This document shows positions 13,486 through 25,908 of a stretch of DNA of 64,000 bases, in pieces. The translations under genes and the position numbers were made by a program. A model generated the notes under the pieces. The model saw only the letters and a program-made list of their open reading frames with translations, did not search any database and was not told where the DNA came from. The stretch spans positions 38,139,473-38,203,472 of the forward strand of contig CM049319.1 in assembly GCA_026874595.1 (NCBI GenBank). Reading direction: 5' to 3'. The DNA comes from Sipunculus nudus (Eukaryota > Annelida > Sipuncula > Golfingiida > Sipunculidae). The first letter of the stretch is position 1. Each line of letters starts with the position of its first letter.

Positions 13486-13739
13486 AGAATTCCCAGATTA
13501 TTGGAACTATATCTTTCAACTGTTTGAAAAGACTTGGTTTGCATTTAAAGCGAATCGGGTTTATCATCAAGTCACATGTGAACTGCAACGCCCTCATTTT
13601 TGGTTGACCTCTGACCTTTCCTCACTGCCCAGCATCCATTTGTGCTTCTGTTTCCACACATAAACCCACATATCTCGGGAACTGTTTGACCGATCAGGCT
13701 TAAAATTTTGCACAAATGTAGCCCTTTGATAGCTTTATA

Positions 13740-15310
13740 ACATACACTAAAAATGGTGACACCACCTGCAACCATTTTTGCACAGCGTTCATCTGTTCAT
13801 CTGCCTTGGGATAAAAATACTCATATCTCTGCATTGGTTGGACTTATCCATCTGAAATTTTGCAGGTTTATACATACTGGACAGCTTTCTCGATTTTATG
13901 ACAGGTGGTGCCACGTACATTCACATTTACTCTGCAGAAATCCAAGCTCATATCTCGGGAACCGTTTGACCAGTTGGGCCAACATTTTGCATGTGTTTAG
14001 ATCGCTCATAGCTCTTTATTATATGCAAAAATGGTGGCGCCACCTGCAACCATTTTTGCACAGCATTCATCTGTTCATCTGCCTTGGGATAAAAACACTC
14101 ATATCTCTGCATTGGTTGGACCTATCCATCTGAAATTTTGCATGTGTTTACATCCTGGACAGCTTTCTTGATTTTTTGACAGGTGGCGCCACCTACATTC
14201 AAATTTATGCTGCAGACATCCAATCTCATATCTCAGGAACCGTTTGACCAGTTGGGCCAAAATTTTGCATGTGTTTAGATCTCTCATAGCTCTTTATCAT
14301 ACACAAAACTGGTGGTGCCACATGCTACCATTTTTGCACAGCGTCTATCTGTTCACTGCCTTGGGATAAAATCACTCATATCTTGGCAGTGGTTTGACTT
14401 ATCCACCTGATATTTTGCAGGTTTATACATCCTTGACAGCTTTCTTGATTTTTTGACAGGTGGCGCCACCTACATTCAAATTTATGCTGCAGACATCCAA
14501 GCTCATATCTCAGGAACCATTTGACCGATTGGGAAAAATTTTGCATGTTTTTAGATCTCACATAGCTCTTTATCATACGCAAAAGCGGTGGCGCCACCTG
14601 CAATCATTTTGCACAGCGTCCGTCTGTTTGTTTGCCGTGGGATATAATTACTCATAATAGGCAGTGGTTTGATATATCTGCCTAAAATTTTGCAGGTTTA
14701 TACATCTTGGATAGCTTTCTGGATTTTGTGGCAGGTGGCGCCACCTACATTTATGTATACGCTGCAGACATTCAGGCTTATACCTCATGACTGGTTTGAC
14801 ATATCCCCCTGAAATTTTGCATATGTGTAGATCTCACATAACTCTTAATCATACACAAAATTGGTGGTGCCACCTGCCACCATTTTTGCACAGCGTCCGT
14901 CTGTTTGTCTGCCGTGGGCTAAAATTACCCATATCTCAGTATCGGTTTGACTTATCAGCCTAAAATTCTGCAGGTTTATACATCTTGGATAGCTTTCTGG
15001 ATTTTTTTGGCAGGTGGCGCCACCTATATTCATGTATGCGCTGCACACATTCAGGCTTATACATCAGGACTGGTTTGACATATCCCCCTGAAATTTTGCA
15101 TGTGTATAGATCTCACATATCTCTTAATCATACACAAAATTGGTGGCGCCACCTGCCACCATTTTGCACAATGTCCATCTGTTTGTCTGCCGTGGGCTAA
15201 AATCACTCATATCTCAGTAGTGGTTTGACTTATCTGCCTAAAATTTTGCATGTTCATACATCTTGGACAGCTTTCTGGATTTTGTGGTAGGTGGCGCAAC
15301 CTACATACTC
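13740..15310 (+). repeat. Family B internal tandem units with GGTGGCGCCACC palindrome
   Basis: Two half-units alternate. One reads 'tcatacacaaaa(t/c)tggtggcgccacctgc' and the other 'gattttttgacaggtggcgccacctac'. Perfect 12-base palindromes are at 14033, 14182, 14459, 14587, 14734, 15013 and 15142. Spacings of about 128 and 148 sum to a repeat of about 277. The text between drifts more than the palindrome does. Confidence 0.8.
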
Positions 15311-15744
15311 ATTTCAGCTGCAGACATCCAGGCTGTTATGCAACACACCTCACTCTATTTCCCCTTGCCACTCAATCCATGCCTCACTTCACCTTTCCCA
15401 CTCTGATTTTGGAGGATACACATAGTCACTTGTTGACTACCCATATTCTAGTTTTTGTGGTGTGCACCCATGCCAGAATTGCAGCAGTGATGTTTGTTTA
15501 ATTGTTTCTTGTTCTAAGTGTTTATTACTTGCAAAGTTCATATACATGTTACACATGTTTTTGAAAAGTAATGGTCCAGCATTGAAGCATTATACCTGGT
15601 GTAATCACATTGCACAGGTTCGCATTAGGCCTGTAGGCCTTGTTCATATATATGAAAAGTAGTTGTTCAGCATTGAAGCGTTATACCTGGTGTATATCCA
15701 TATGCACAGGTTCGCATTAGGCCTGTAGGCCTTGTTTCTTGAAA

Positions 15745-17090
15745 TAGTAATTCAAGGATTAATCCAGAAAATGCAATGTTGTGGTAATATTGCATTGTTA
15801 AAGATATCAACTTTCTTTTAAATAATTTTAGCAAATTAAAATGTAACTAAATCCATCAGTATGCATAGTTGATAATAGATGAGCCAAATTAGCCCAAATA
15901 ATGTATTAATGAATTCTGAATAACAAATCATTTCCATATATTTATTAATTTTGCAAATTAAAAGATAAATTTTTGTGGTAAAAAAATAAATACATTTACA
16001 TGCATAATGTATTATCTAAAAAAAAATGAGATATATATGATGATACAATTATAATTATAAATCAACTTTTACATTCAGATATATATGTTACATTGGGAAT
16101 GTATAAAAATTACAAACTAGAAAAAAATCGTAGTAATAAAATGAGGATCTACTGCAAACATTTGTTCATTATGGGATATCAGCTTTTTTTGTCTACCAGT
16201 CTGTCTATCTATTCTTAAATATTCAGTAATTGAGAATGAACTTTTTTAATCCTCTTAGCAATGTTGAATTTAGTTTTTTTTTAATCCTCTTAGCAATGTT
16301 GAATTTAGTGATTATCCTGTATGTATATACAGAGATGTTCTTACTCCCAACATTCCACCCCCCCCCCCCCCCCCCCCCCCCCCCCGGGTTGGCACAATCT
16401 TCCCAGAGGGAAGGGAAGGGAAGAAATAGTTTCTTCCCACTATTTCTTCCCAGGGAAGAATTAGAGTTACAACATACTTGTAATTCACTTCAAATGACAT
16501 TTTTTTCGTTTTCATATCAGTGCAAATCAGACATTGTTTTTCTCACCCTTTTGTAAAAAAAAAGGCCATGAAAACAAACCATGTGGATGTGACAGGTGTG
16601 TAAGTTTATGATGGGGCTTGATGGTGTAGTCTTCAGCTGAGTAATTAAGATGAACTCAACTTGAGTCCACTCAGTATTGTTGTTGTTGTTGCTGAAGTCT
16701 TGTCTTCAGCTGAGTGATTAGGATGAACTCATCATGAGTACATGTATACCCTTCAGGGATGGAGTTTAGCCACATGTTTCATTTATAACACAGTGCAAAC
16801 GCTATTAATACCTAATTGGCTTGTTAGCCTTGTTTTAACATGCTTATTAAATTTTGTTAATGCTCATTTGAAATTTTTTACAGAATTTTATTTCATTTAT
16901 TAAATCAATAGACTTAGGCTCATGTCCTTTATTCTATAATTTACAGCATTTCATTTTAGCATTGCCATTTCCTCTTAGCTCTTCATATGCAAATATATAT
17001 GTGAAAAATCAATAGGAAATAAGTAAATATTTTGTATATGCTGAAATTTTTCAAATACAGCTGAATGACGTGACCTATGGGTCCCTTGTT
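15745..17090 (+). mobile_element. Family A fragment, 3' part, containing a 28-base C run
   Basis: Bases 15770-16130 align with 53200-53330 plus 59028-59220. Bases 16750-17090 align with 35390-35713. It ends with CAGCTGAATGACGTGACC, TATGGGTCCCTTGTT. A run of 28 C at 16358-16385 lies within it. The 5' end is not visible, so this is a truncated or rearranged copy. Confidence 0.65.
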
Positions 17091-17092
17091 TT

Positions 17093-19316
17093 ATATTATC
17101 ACCAAAAAAGAATTATCATTGTATGTTCCCCCTCTCACACACAGTCTGTTATTAATCTGCATGAAACATGCCTGTCATTGTTACCTGGCCTTGTCTTTGA
17201 GCCATTGGTGCTGTTGTCTGCCATTAGGGAGGAATCCAACATTTAATCTTTGTTTCCAGCTGAGCATCTTGAACTATGGTTAACTTGTTTATTTTTTTTA
17301 CAGGTTCTGCAAAACAGAAAATTACATTTTCAACGGACTATACTCAGAAAGTCTATGGCCAGCATCGTTGTATTGAAGGAGATTTAACAAGTGTTTAGCT
17401 CTGTCACTGTGGCTAGTCACTAATCACCAAAGAAAGGCGGCATTCCTTCCACTCCATGGAGCAGCACTTTGTGTGACCCAAAAGTAACTGTTAAAGCTGA
17501 CATTTTGAGAACATTGTGACTTCATTTTCCTGTTCAGATCCCTCTGCTTGCATTTCTTTGAAGTGCTTCAATGAAGAATTGATAATTTTAGTTGGTGATC
17601 AATGACCATGAGATATAACTATTTTGGATAATACACTACCAGCCTGTAACCACCCTGACTGTTTTTAATGTGTGTGGTAGATGTTTGCCAAATGTGCCTT
17701 ATTCTTTGAAATTTTGACTGTAACTGCTCTTTTTGTTAACAAACAGTGATTTCTCTGCCTGGCCTTGCTGACATGCATGGTAACACTGTGAAAACAGAGT
17801 TTTATATTGTTTGTTATGAGGCCTGAAGCCAGTAGGGGGATGGTCATGCTCACTCATCAGGCTGAACATGGCTCACCTGGAGACATGTAAGGAGCCCCTC
17901 TTGTAGTGTAACCCGCCATAAATTCCTGTAGGTTCCCTACACTTATCCCAGAACCTCCTGTGCTAATCAGTTGTGAGCTGGTATCTGTGGGAGTCCTTAC
18001 TACAAACAAGTCCAGCTAGAATTACAAACAGCCATTACTGATAGTCCCCAGCCATCAGTCACCACCTCTGCTGTGCACCAGAAAACTGGGTCAGGGCGTA
18101 CCAACTCTACCACTGTGCCGCTAAGCTGCACAGCCTAAACCCCTCCAAGGTTGACACCTGCTGAAAGCAGACCTTGTCAGAGCTAAACTGGCCTGTGCTG
18201 CAGTGGCCAGATACCAGAATCACACCAGCTCAAGCTGTAGTGATAATACAGTAGGGACTGCTGGACTGAGTCTGGGATGGCCCTGTGTTAAACATGGGAA
18301 ATAGCTGGCTACACATACACTTATATGATACAAGTATAGAGGAACTGTATAGAAATTAAAACACTGGACAAGATTAATGACACAGTGTGGGTCAGTACAG
18401 TAACTGTCTGATGAGAACAGAACACAGTTATAAGTATGTGTGAAGATACTGTACATTAGCAGGGCAGGGCTGTGACCTACATGATACCTGGAAAGTGGCT
18501 CATCTCTGTGTTTGTGCTGCAGCAGTTAAATCCAGCAGTGGCGCTAGGCATGTCAACATTTTTTATGTTCAAGTAACTTGAAAGTGCTGTTGTCACAGAA
18601 TAGCTGCCTGGGTGTTATTCTGTAATGTTTACAACTACTTGGAAAGAAGAATCCCTGCTGAGCAGAAAACCAGCATGCCCTGAACCAGCAGAGGAATGCA
18701 GACCTGGTAAAAAAATCATCAAGTTTCATCCAACTAACATGGAATAAAACATTTGTTAAGAACAAGTGATCAGCAAAGTTGATACAAAAAATAAGTGTCA
18801 TCAGTATCAACAGGACTCCTGACATATTAGACCTACATTAGAGCAGTGCTTGAAACTACTGAATCAGGATTTATGAATTAAACTGCAGATATGAAATCTG
18901 TGTCCTAAGGATTATGATTTGATGTGGTTATTATTGACCAGTCAATAAAGACCTGTCAGTCATGGTGTGGTAAATGTGTCACCCTGCTATTTCAGGATCA
19001 TTAACCTATATCAAGTGATAGATTTATGGATCATGCCAGATACAGTCGATCTGTCACATCAGTACATTGTATTATAGACTGGTGTTTTTGTATGTGTCCC
19101 TCAGTTTAATTCTTACCAGATCATCACAAGGCCTGCTGATAACCCTGACAACTGATGTACATGTATTTGTGGACGTACCTTTGATCTTGATAAGGGGGCT
19201 CTGATTGCATTAACTTAGCTGTATGATCTACCTTAACGGGGTGACTGTGTGACAGACCAGTAGTTGAGGGGCACTGTGGTGTGATGTGAAGCTGTTCTTG
19301 GTGAGAAGCACTGCAC
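17093..19316 (+). other. Unique sequence upstream of RASSF8 coding start; possible 5' UTR exon(s)
   Basis: Unlike the surrounding DNA, this stretch shows none of the dispersed repeats and is less AT-rich. A good splice-acceptor context (TTTTTTTTACAG) ends at 17303, so an untranslated exon could start at 17304. A second weak acceptor lies near 19102. An in-frame stop at 19302-19304 precedes the coding start, so the upstream sequence does not extend the protein. I cannot tell a 5' UTR from proximal promoter or intron without transcript data. Confidence 0.3.
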
Positions 19317-20163
19317 ATGATGGAGGTTAAGGTGTGGGTTGAAGGCATCCCGCGGGTTGTCTGTGGTGTCTCAGACAACACCACATGTCAGGATATTGTT
19401 TTGGCATTAGCTCATGCAACTGGAAAAACGGGCAGGTTTACTTTAGTAGAAAAATGGAGGGACAATGAAAGGCTGCTGGCCCCGGTGGACTGTCCACTCA
19501 AGGTCCTCCACAAGTGGGGTGAGTATTCTAGTGATGTACAGTTTATACTAAAACACTCAGATAAAGACAAAAAGAAACAGAGCAGCGGGAGGAGGAAAAA
19601 AGATAAGCCAGCTGATACAGCTGATGGAAGGCCGTCATCCACTGCCATTAAAAAGGCCTTTACCTTCAGCGGGGTTCACGCGAGGTCAGCCCCAGGTTTA
19701 CAAAATGGTCATAGCTTAGTGAATCACAGCCACCAGAACTCCCTGCCAAATGGTTACCTTGACAACAGTGATTGTGGGTCAGACATTGCCAGCAAGCAGC
19801 ATGGACGGTCATTACAAGATAACACTGTCACTGCCTTTCAACCAAATCAGACTTTAAACTTGTTGCATCTTGATTCGCCAAAACAGCCAAAGGTATCTCA
19901 AGACTTGGGTGTATCACAAAACGCTGTGAACCAAAACAAAGGTCTGGCAAAAGAAAAGATTTCAAATTCAAAAGATGGAGTGGTGCCCGACTTGAAGAGT
20001 AAAGAGAATGGAAGCTGCCAGACTGTCATAACAAGTCCAGGGGAGAGGACAGTGGACGGTTCAGGACCTGATGACACGGTCAGACAGGAGATGGTTCAGC
20101 TTGTCAGTTTACAGAAAAACCGCATCAAAGACCAAGAGGGCAGACTCCGCGAGCTGGAGGATG
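19317..20163 (+). CDS. RASSF8: RASSF8-type (N-terminal RASSF) protein, coding exon 1 of 3
   Basis: Encodes residues 1-282 and the first base of codon 283. Residues 3-81 form a Ras-association (ubiquitin-like) domain that closely follows the vertebrate RASSF7/8 pattern: KVWVEG start, [35 protein letters not shown] basic stretch (83-97), a KKAFTFSG motif (112-119) matching the conserved post-RA motif of this family, a long polar linker and the start of the coiled coil (from about 258) follow. The start is ATG at 19317 or the adjacent ATG at 19320 (MMEVKVW; relatives begin M-E-L/V-K-V-W). An in-frame TGA at 19302 excludes extension. The donor GTAAGT is at 20164, phase 1. N-terminal RASSFs lack a SARAH domain and act at cell junctions and in growth control (for example Drosophila RASSF8 with ASPP). 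The role in this species is inferred. Confidence 0.93.
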
Positions 20164-20625
20164 GTAAGTTCATATTTTGTTAGTGGTAAAGTTTGCAAGG
20201 TTAACACTAAATATCTTAAGGTTAAAAACTAAGTTTTATTTGGTTTTTCCTTTGCCAACTTTCATTCATACTGAGTTTTCAAATGTCTATGTACATTTTT
20301 GATCCATTTAGCTCTCTGGCCATTAATAGAATACATAATGTAACCATACAAAAATAGAAATTTTAAACTTTGTAAAGATCACATCAAGAGCGAAAATGTG
20401 AAATCATGACCATTACATCATCAAAACCTAAAAAGTGTAGTCACTGTTATCTGTGGAGTTGTGGGATGAGAAAAATGTTGCTTAATAAATTAGAATCATA
20501 TTTCTAAGTAATGCAAGCCTCCGCCATGTTGGGGGGGGGGGGTGACACTTTTGTTTGTTTGCATTAACTTTTTTAGCCCATATTGCCATGCATGAATCTT
20601 CATGCATATGTGACTGTACATTTTT

Positions 20626-22522
20626 AGCTCAGCTGACTATAAGTCATCTGAGCTATAGTCGTGGTCCTTTGTCCGTCGTCCGTCCGGCCATCCGGCCGGC
20701 CGTTAACAGGGCACGTTTTAAAACTGTTGGACCTACGAATCCTAAATTCTGCATACCATTAGATGTCCCCAAAATCTCCTACCATACCGAAAATTGGGTC
20801 ATTAAAACTTCGTTCCTTTGAGATATTAAGGAAAAACCTTCGTTTTCCATAAAAAAGCCATTGTTACACTTCAAGGCTGCCTAATATCAAAACCACTGAT
20901 CTGTTTTTGATCATATTTAGTATTCATATTCTTCCATACATTTTCTGTGCACATACCAAAAATTAGGTCAGTATTGGGTATTATTTTGAAGTTATAGGCC
21001 CAAATATAATGCAATTTTTTAAAAATCAGGAAATATATTTGCTCACTTAACATGAGAATTGCTGAAGCTGGAGACTTTTTTTCAGGAATATAACTTTATT
21101 TAATCAAGATTCAGTTGTTTACCCAAAATTAGATCTGAATTTTGCAAATTTTTCAAGTTATTAGCATAAATAAAAAATTAATACCTTAAATTTTGTCCAA
21201 ATTTGGCAGCGGCACGTTTTTTCCCTGTAAGCACTGTTGATTTAATTTTCACAGCATATATACATAAGGATTTAATATTTTAAAATCTGAAATTTCAAAG
21301 AAATTATTTGAAAAGGGTAGCTTTTATTCAAGTTTTCATACACCATTTCAAGTGTTGTTTACATCTGGCCCACCTAGTAGTACAGCCTTCACTTGCATTA
21401 TGTAACCCACCCCAGGCAGCTTGCCTTGGCCCAGCTTGGCCACCACTAGCAGGCTTCCCCTCTGCCCTGCACTCAACCCCCCCCCCCCCCCCCCCCCCAG
21501 CTGGTGCATAAACAAGATGAATGTTATAATTTTCTGTATTTTATTTTATTCTTGGACATGCTACATTTTAGATTTTGTATTGTACCACCAGGGTTACAAT
21601 GATTAAAGTGCACATTTAATGTGTCCACAAAGTGATGTATTACTATGAAAGTGTGGATGTTCATCAGATTAAGTAATGCTTAACTTCAGAAGAGTAAAAC
21701 TTCAGGTGTGATATTGACTATAAATTCCAGTAATTAATTATAGCTGAGATTGTAATTAGCATAATGATATTGTTTGTCCCTCATTCAACCAACAGTGTGT
21801 ATACTTTATTTGAAAAGATGTTTTTATTCTATCAAATGTACTGAATCTTTTATTTTATTTCGGTGAATAAAATTAAGCATATACTGAAAACTCCAATGTG
21901 CAAAACTTTTTAATAGGGATTCAAGGAATAATTTTGTAGATGCCTTGTTGTGGCTTTATTTTCTTTTACATTCAGTTTAAACATTTGATTTAAAAATAAT
22001 AAAATATATGTGTATGCATAATATGACCCAATATGAGCTACAATCTGGATATATAATGATTGCAACTTAGAATTCTAATATTTTAACTTATATTTTCAGT
22101 TTTTATATTACAAATTTATAATACTTGTAAATAAAAAAAATGAATCAGATAAAAACTATTAATGAAAAAAGTGGATATGCTAAAAAAATAGGCTTATATA
22201 TAAACTTAAATGTATTATTCCCTTGAAAGTGAAATAAAGGTATTAGTCCATTCTGTCCACTTGCCTGTCCATCTGTAAATTTTTCATATGAATCACAGTA
22301 TCTCAAAACTTTTACTGTTTTTCTTCATGACAGTCTTGTCAGAGTATTAGTTTGCAATCATATATTGAGAACTTTACTATAACCAAGTAGGAGGGCTCTT
22401 TCCTCTTAGCTTCTCGTATGCTTATATAAATGAAAAACATTACAATAGAATATTTTTCATATTTTACATTTGCAAAAATTTCAAACTTAAGCTGGTTGTT
22501 GTGACCCATGGGCCCTTTGTTT
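20626..22522 (+). mobile_element. Full-length family A copy, about 1.9 kb, in RASSF8 intron 1
   Basis: The 5' end is TTTTT then AGCTCAGCTGACTATAA. An imperfect 12-base stem (AGCTCAGCTGAC / GTCATCTGAGCT) encloses TATAA and is followed by the GTCCGTCCGGCC head. The 3' end is AAGCTGGTTGTTGTGACC, CATGGGCCCTTTGTT; here the inner inverted repeat has decayed. It is homologous to 450-2160 throughout, including the C run at 21477-21498 (22 C). No coding capacity. Confidence 0.8.
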
Positions 22523-23078
22523 ATATTCTGGATTCTCAACATCATTGTTTGGCTAAAACTGAATAAATACCAGACATGGTGCAATTACTTGGCAAATGTA
22601 TATGAATATGAATATGTACTCCATTATAAAATTTCTTGCATAAGAATGGGAATTCAGGTAAAAATGAAAGTATTTGAATACCAGTGCAAATACTTTCAAA
22701 ATGTATTCATGAATGCATTCATGAATATATTCTATAATATTATTTTAATAATCATTTCAGTTATATTTTATTAAAAAAATCATATGATTCTCTGTTTATT
22801 TTTAATAAAAATTATATTTGGCACAATATTTGTTATTAAATTTTTATAAATAGTTATACTCTTATCTTATATGTGCTGCTTATCAGTTATATGGCCAAGT
22901 CAAAATTTGTATGACAGTAGCAATCCATTTGTTAATAAAATAAATGAAATCAATCTTTTCTCTGTCTCCAAAGAAACTATCAAAATCATACATAAGCTAA
23001 ACACCAACAACTCATAATACAGCTTATATTTATTTCCACACAAAACCAGCATGTGCCTCATTTCAAAATCATATATAA

Positions 23079-23112
23079 CAGCTGAGCGCCGTGACCCATG
23101 GGTCCCTTGTTT
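23079..23112 (+). mobile_element. Isolated family A 3' end
   Basis: Only the terminal signature is recognisable (AGCTGAGCGCCGTGACCC, ATGGGTCCCTTGTT). The preceding 22523-23078 is AT-rich and resembles degenerate family A interior, so the rest of the element is probably decayed or nested with the 20626 copy. Confidence 0.55.
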
Positions 23113-23571
23113 AATAATCTTTGATAACTTTCCTCAACACAGATCATGAGCTAGATCCACACCAAAATCTAACCCAATTTTTCATTAGTCCATTATTGAA
23201 ATGCCCAGAAAATACCATGAGATTCCATTCATGTTTGTGTGAGTTATGTTGTGAACAAACACACAAACAGGGATGAATGCATTCCCTCCTGTGGGAGCCA
23301 GTTATGCGTGAATGTATCATTTAATAATTATAATGAGCCACATTGTCAATTATTCCTGTAGCATCGAGCAGTGTCTGAACAAAAATTACTACTTGGAATT
23401 TGAATACTATTTGTAAGATAAAATGTTAATATCACATGGTAAAATCTTACAACAATTGCTCCTTTTTAATCAAGTTTCATGCAAAGATGTTATATTTTTA
23501 GTTATATATGAATGCCTTGACATTTGCTGTCAGTATGTGTGAGGTATCATTATCCCATGTGTGAGAATTTT

Positions 23572-24907
23572 ATCTCAGCTGACTTAAGTTTAACCAAGGT
23601 AAATGGTGAGCCTTAGTTTTTCCATCTTACATATGCCAGTGTCTTGCCAGCTGGCCATCCCTCTTGTCCCTATTTTGAAATACTAGCTTATGAAGACGTA
23701 TAAGTGCATTGGAAAACTAGACATCCCCACAAGACATCCCCATAAGCTCGTTTTAGGCAACTTTTTATCTCATCTGACCATAAATAATATTAATATATAT
23801 TAATATATATGATTATTGAAGGTAAAATCATTTATATAGAAAAATTGGTCAGTTCTGGCTGGCAAAAACTATCTCTGTACAGCTGATGATTTCATTGCAG
23901 CCAGCCTGTGCATCATCCCCTTCCCCTTTCTCTCTCTTTTTCTCTCTCTCCCACTTTTCTGGCCAGAACTGGTAAGATAGTATATAATTCTAGTCATTGC
24001 CATTTGCTGGCAAAAACCAATCCCTGCTTAACATCCAGGCAGGTCTTGGTAAAATATCCTGTCTGTGTGACACATTTTCTTAGAACCAAACAGCAAAAAA
24101 AAAAAAAAAAATGCTTTTGAGCTGCAGACTTTTCTAAATGTTTAGGGAAGTGCATATTTTTTTCTCAAATTTGATTCATAGTTTCTTCCAATCAGTGATG
24201 CAGGTGACTTGGAAAATTGATGATCTTGATCTTGAATTTCAAGGTCAAATCTGCAGAATACTAGGATTATTATGACCCCTGTAACTTTTGTACTTACTGT
24301 ATATTTTTTCTTCAAAATTTACATACAAGTTGTTTCTGCCATGTTCTAAGATGAGTTTGAAAACAGGTGACCTTGGCCTCAGTCTTTAAGTTCAGATCCG
24401 TTGAATTTTAGGATTATTTTGACCCTTATAACTTTTGAAGGACAATATATTTTTTCTTCAAATTTGACACATTATAGTTTCTATAATACTCTTTGACAAG
24501 TTAGAAAAACTAATGACCTTGGCCTTGATCTACATTTTCAAATCAGCCAAAATGTAAAACTTTTGTGAACTTGATAATGTTTGAAGTATTACCTATTTTT
24601 CCTTAAATTTGATTGGCAAAATGTTTCAACAAAGTTCTAAGAGGACTGAAAACCTGTGACCTTGGCCTTTTTTCAATTTGGGATTGGCCAAAGTACACCT
24701 CATCTTTAACATTTTGTGATGCAATATGTTTCATTGTATTGTGTATGTGTCCCTCAAGTTTGACACACAAGTTGTTTCCACCAAGTTCTTGGTAGTGTTT
24801 GGTGTCAGAAGGACAAGTCCACCTCTGAAGTTAATCTCAGTTTGGTTTTCAGATGATAAAATATGTCATGGTAGTCAGCTAAGTGTCATATCCCAAGTGT
24901 CACTTGT
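23572..24907 (+). mobile_element. Diverged family A-like copy with tandem 'gaccttggcc' units
   Basis: It starts with TTTT-ATCTCAGCTGACTTAAG and ends with CAGCTAAGTGTCATATCCC, AAGTGTCACTTGTT. Between about 24180 and 24800 lie about five imperfect units of 120-130 bp with GACCTTGGCC(T/C) and 'tttttcttcaaatttgac' segments. These units resemble the GGTCA-bearing units of the 6622 copy. A run of A lies near 24091-24109. Confidence 0.6.
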
Positions 24908-25209
24908 TTAAAGGAGGTATGCCCAATGTCTAAATATATTACAGAATATCTGATACAAGAAATATCTATTTATTATTTGTTAATATTCAGGATTTTCATA
25001 AGCCCTTTATGCTTACTTTTGCATTAACAAAAAGCTGGTATGAGGCATCTGGTGGCAAATACTGGGACCATGCATCTTAACAAGACAGGTGTTAATTTAA
25101 GGCAGGCTGTTATTTTATGAGGATGATGTTTTGCCTTGGCTACTTAATATAAGGCAGACAGCTATTTAAGGCCTTGCTTCTAATTGAGGAAATATGGTAA
25201 GCTGATCTA

Positions 25210-25243
25210 TCAGCTGAGCATTATGACCAGTGGGTCACTTCCT
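25210..25243 (+). mobile_element. Isolated degenerate family A 3' end
   Basis: TCAGCTGAGCATTATGACC, AGTGGGTCACTTCCTT resembles the family A terminus with several changes. No matching 5' end was found nearby. Confidence 0.45.
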
Positions 25244-25368
25244 TAATGTATGTAAGCTAAAGGCGTTTAATTTAGGATCATTGACAAAGGTTTAACCAAA
25301 TCTGCTGTTCCAGGTGATTTTACAGTGACAGAATAATTATTAATAAATGACTTTTTTGTTTAATTTAG

Positions 25369-25908
25369 AGCTGAGCTACTGGGAAAAATGTGAAGGAGAA
25401 AATAACCGTCAGGCCCAGGACGTGGAAAACCAGATTAAGTCACTAGAGAAATCAGAAATGGAAATAAATGATCAGCTTCAGGAGCTTGAACTGGTGAGTT
25501 GGGTTGACAAAGTGGAAATGGCAAAAAGTACAAAAACAGCCCTACAAAGGGACCTGGCAGGTCTCAAACAGCAGCTTCAAAAGGTGGAATCTGAACTGAA
25601 ATGCAAGCAAACACGAATTAAAGAAATGACCCAGAACATAGCGGTGGAACTTGAATCCATTAAGAAAAAACAAGGTGAAATGAAAGAAAATGTGGAAAAA
25701 GATATTGAGGTTATCAAAAAAGAATTGTATGACAAATGTACCAAAGAGAAAGAAACTCAAGCCACAATCAGTAAAATAGAAGATGAACTGAAAGAAAATC
25801 AAGTAACCATCACAGAGAAGAAATTACAGATTGCTGACATAGAGAAGGAAATCAAAGAAGTCAACCTAGAAAACTTCACTCACGCACCAAACTTGCTGAA
25901 TACAGAAG
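25369..25908 (+). CDS. RASSF8: RASSF8-type protein, coding exon 2 of 3 (coiled coil)
   Basis: Completes codon 283 (Glu) and encodes residues 284-462 plus the first base of 463. The exon is 540 bp and symmetric (phase 1-1). It is almost wholly coiled coil: alternating charged and hydrophobic heptads rich in Lys and Glu, beginning ELSYWEKCEGENN. This aligns with the IRFWEQKYN segment of vertebrate RASSF8. It ends EIKEVNLENFTHAPNLL, which corresponds to the vertebrate ELRQVNLQQFI segment. The acceptor TTTAATTTAG ends at 25368 and the donor GTGAGT begins at 25909. Coiled coils of this family mediate self-association and binding of partners such as ASPP proteins (family knowledge). The reading frame is intact. 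Confidence 0.93.

Larger units (their letters stand above)
12634..15737 (+). mobile_element. Full-length family B (Helentron/HINE-like) element, about 3.1 kb
   Basis: It starts after TTTT-A with AGCGAACCTGTGAGC and a GTCCGT-rich head. It ends with GCACAGGTTCGC, the hairpin AGGCCT-GT-AGGCCT and TGTT. The last 90-odd bases are duplicated: a first 3' end is at 15644 and a second at 15737. The body from about 13740 to 15310 is tandem-like, with a unit of about 277 bp carrying two GGTGGCGCCACC palindromes. No protein domain was seen. The small open frames in the body are repeat artefacts. Confidence 0.8.
20164..25368 (+). other. RASSF8 intron 1 (5,205 bp, phase 1)
   Basis: Donor GTAAGT, acceptor TTTAATTTAG. 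Most of it is family A transposon sequence (20626-22522, 23572-24907 and isolated 3' ends at 23079-23112 and 25210-25243). The remainder is AT-rich sequence without recognisable signals. Confidence 0.85.

Noticed and set aside
16230-16556. Open frame with poly-proline (and poly-glycine on the other strand)
   Set aside because: Generated by the 28-base C run.
19412-19648. Minus-strand frame over RASSF8 exon 1
   Set aside because: Shadow of the Ras-association coding exon.
25542-25802. Minus-strand Phe-rich frame
   Set aside because: Shadow of Lys/Glu-rich coiled-coil codons on the + strand.
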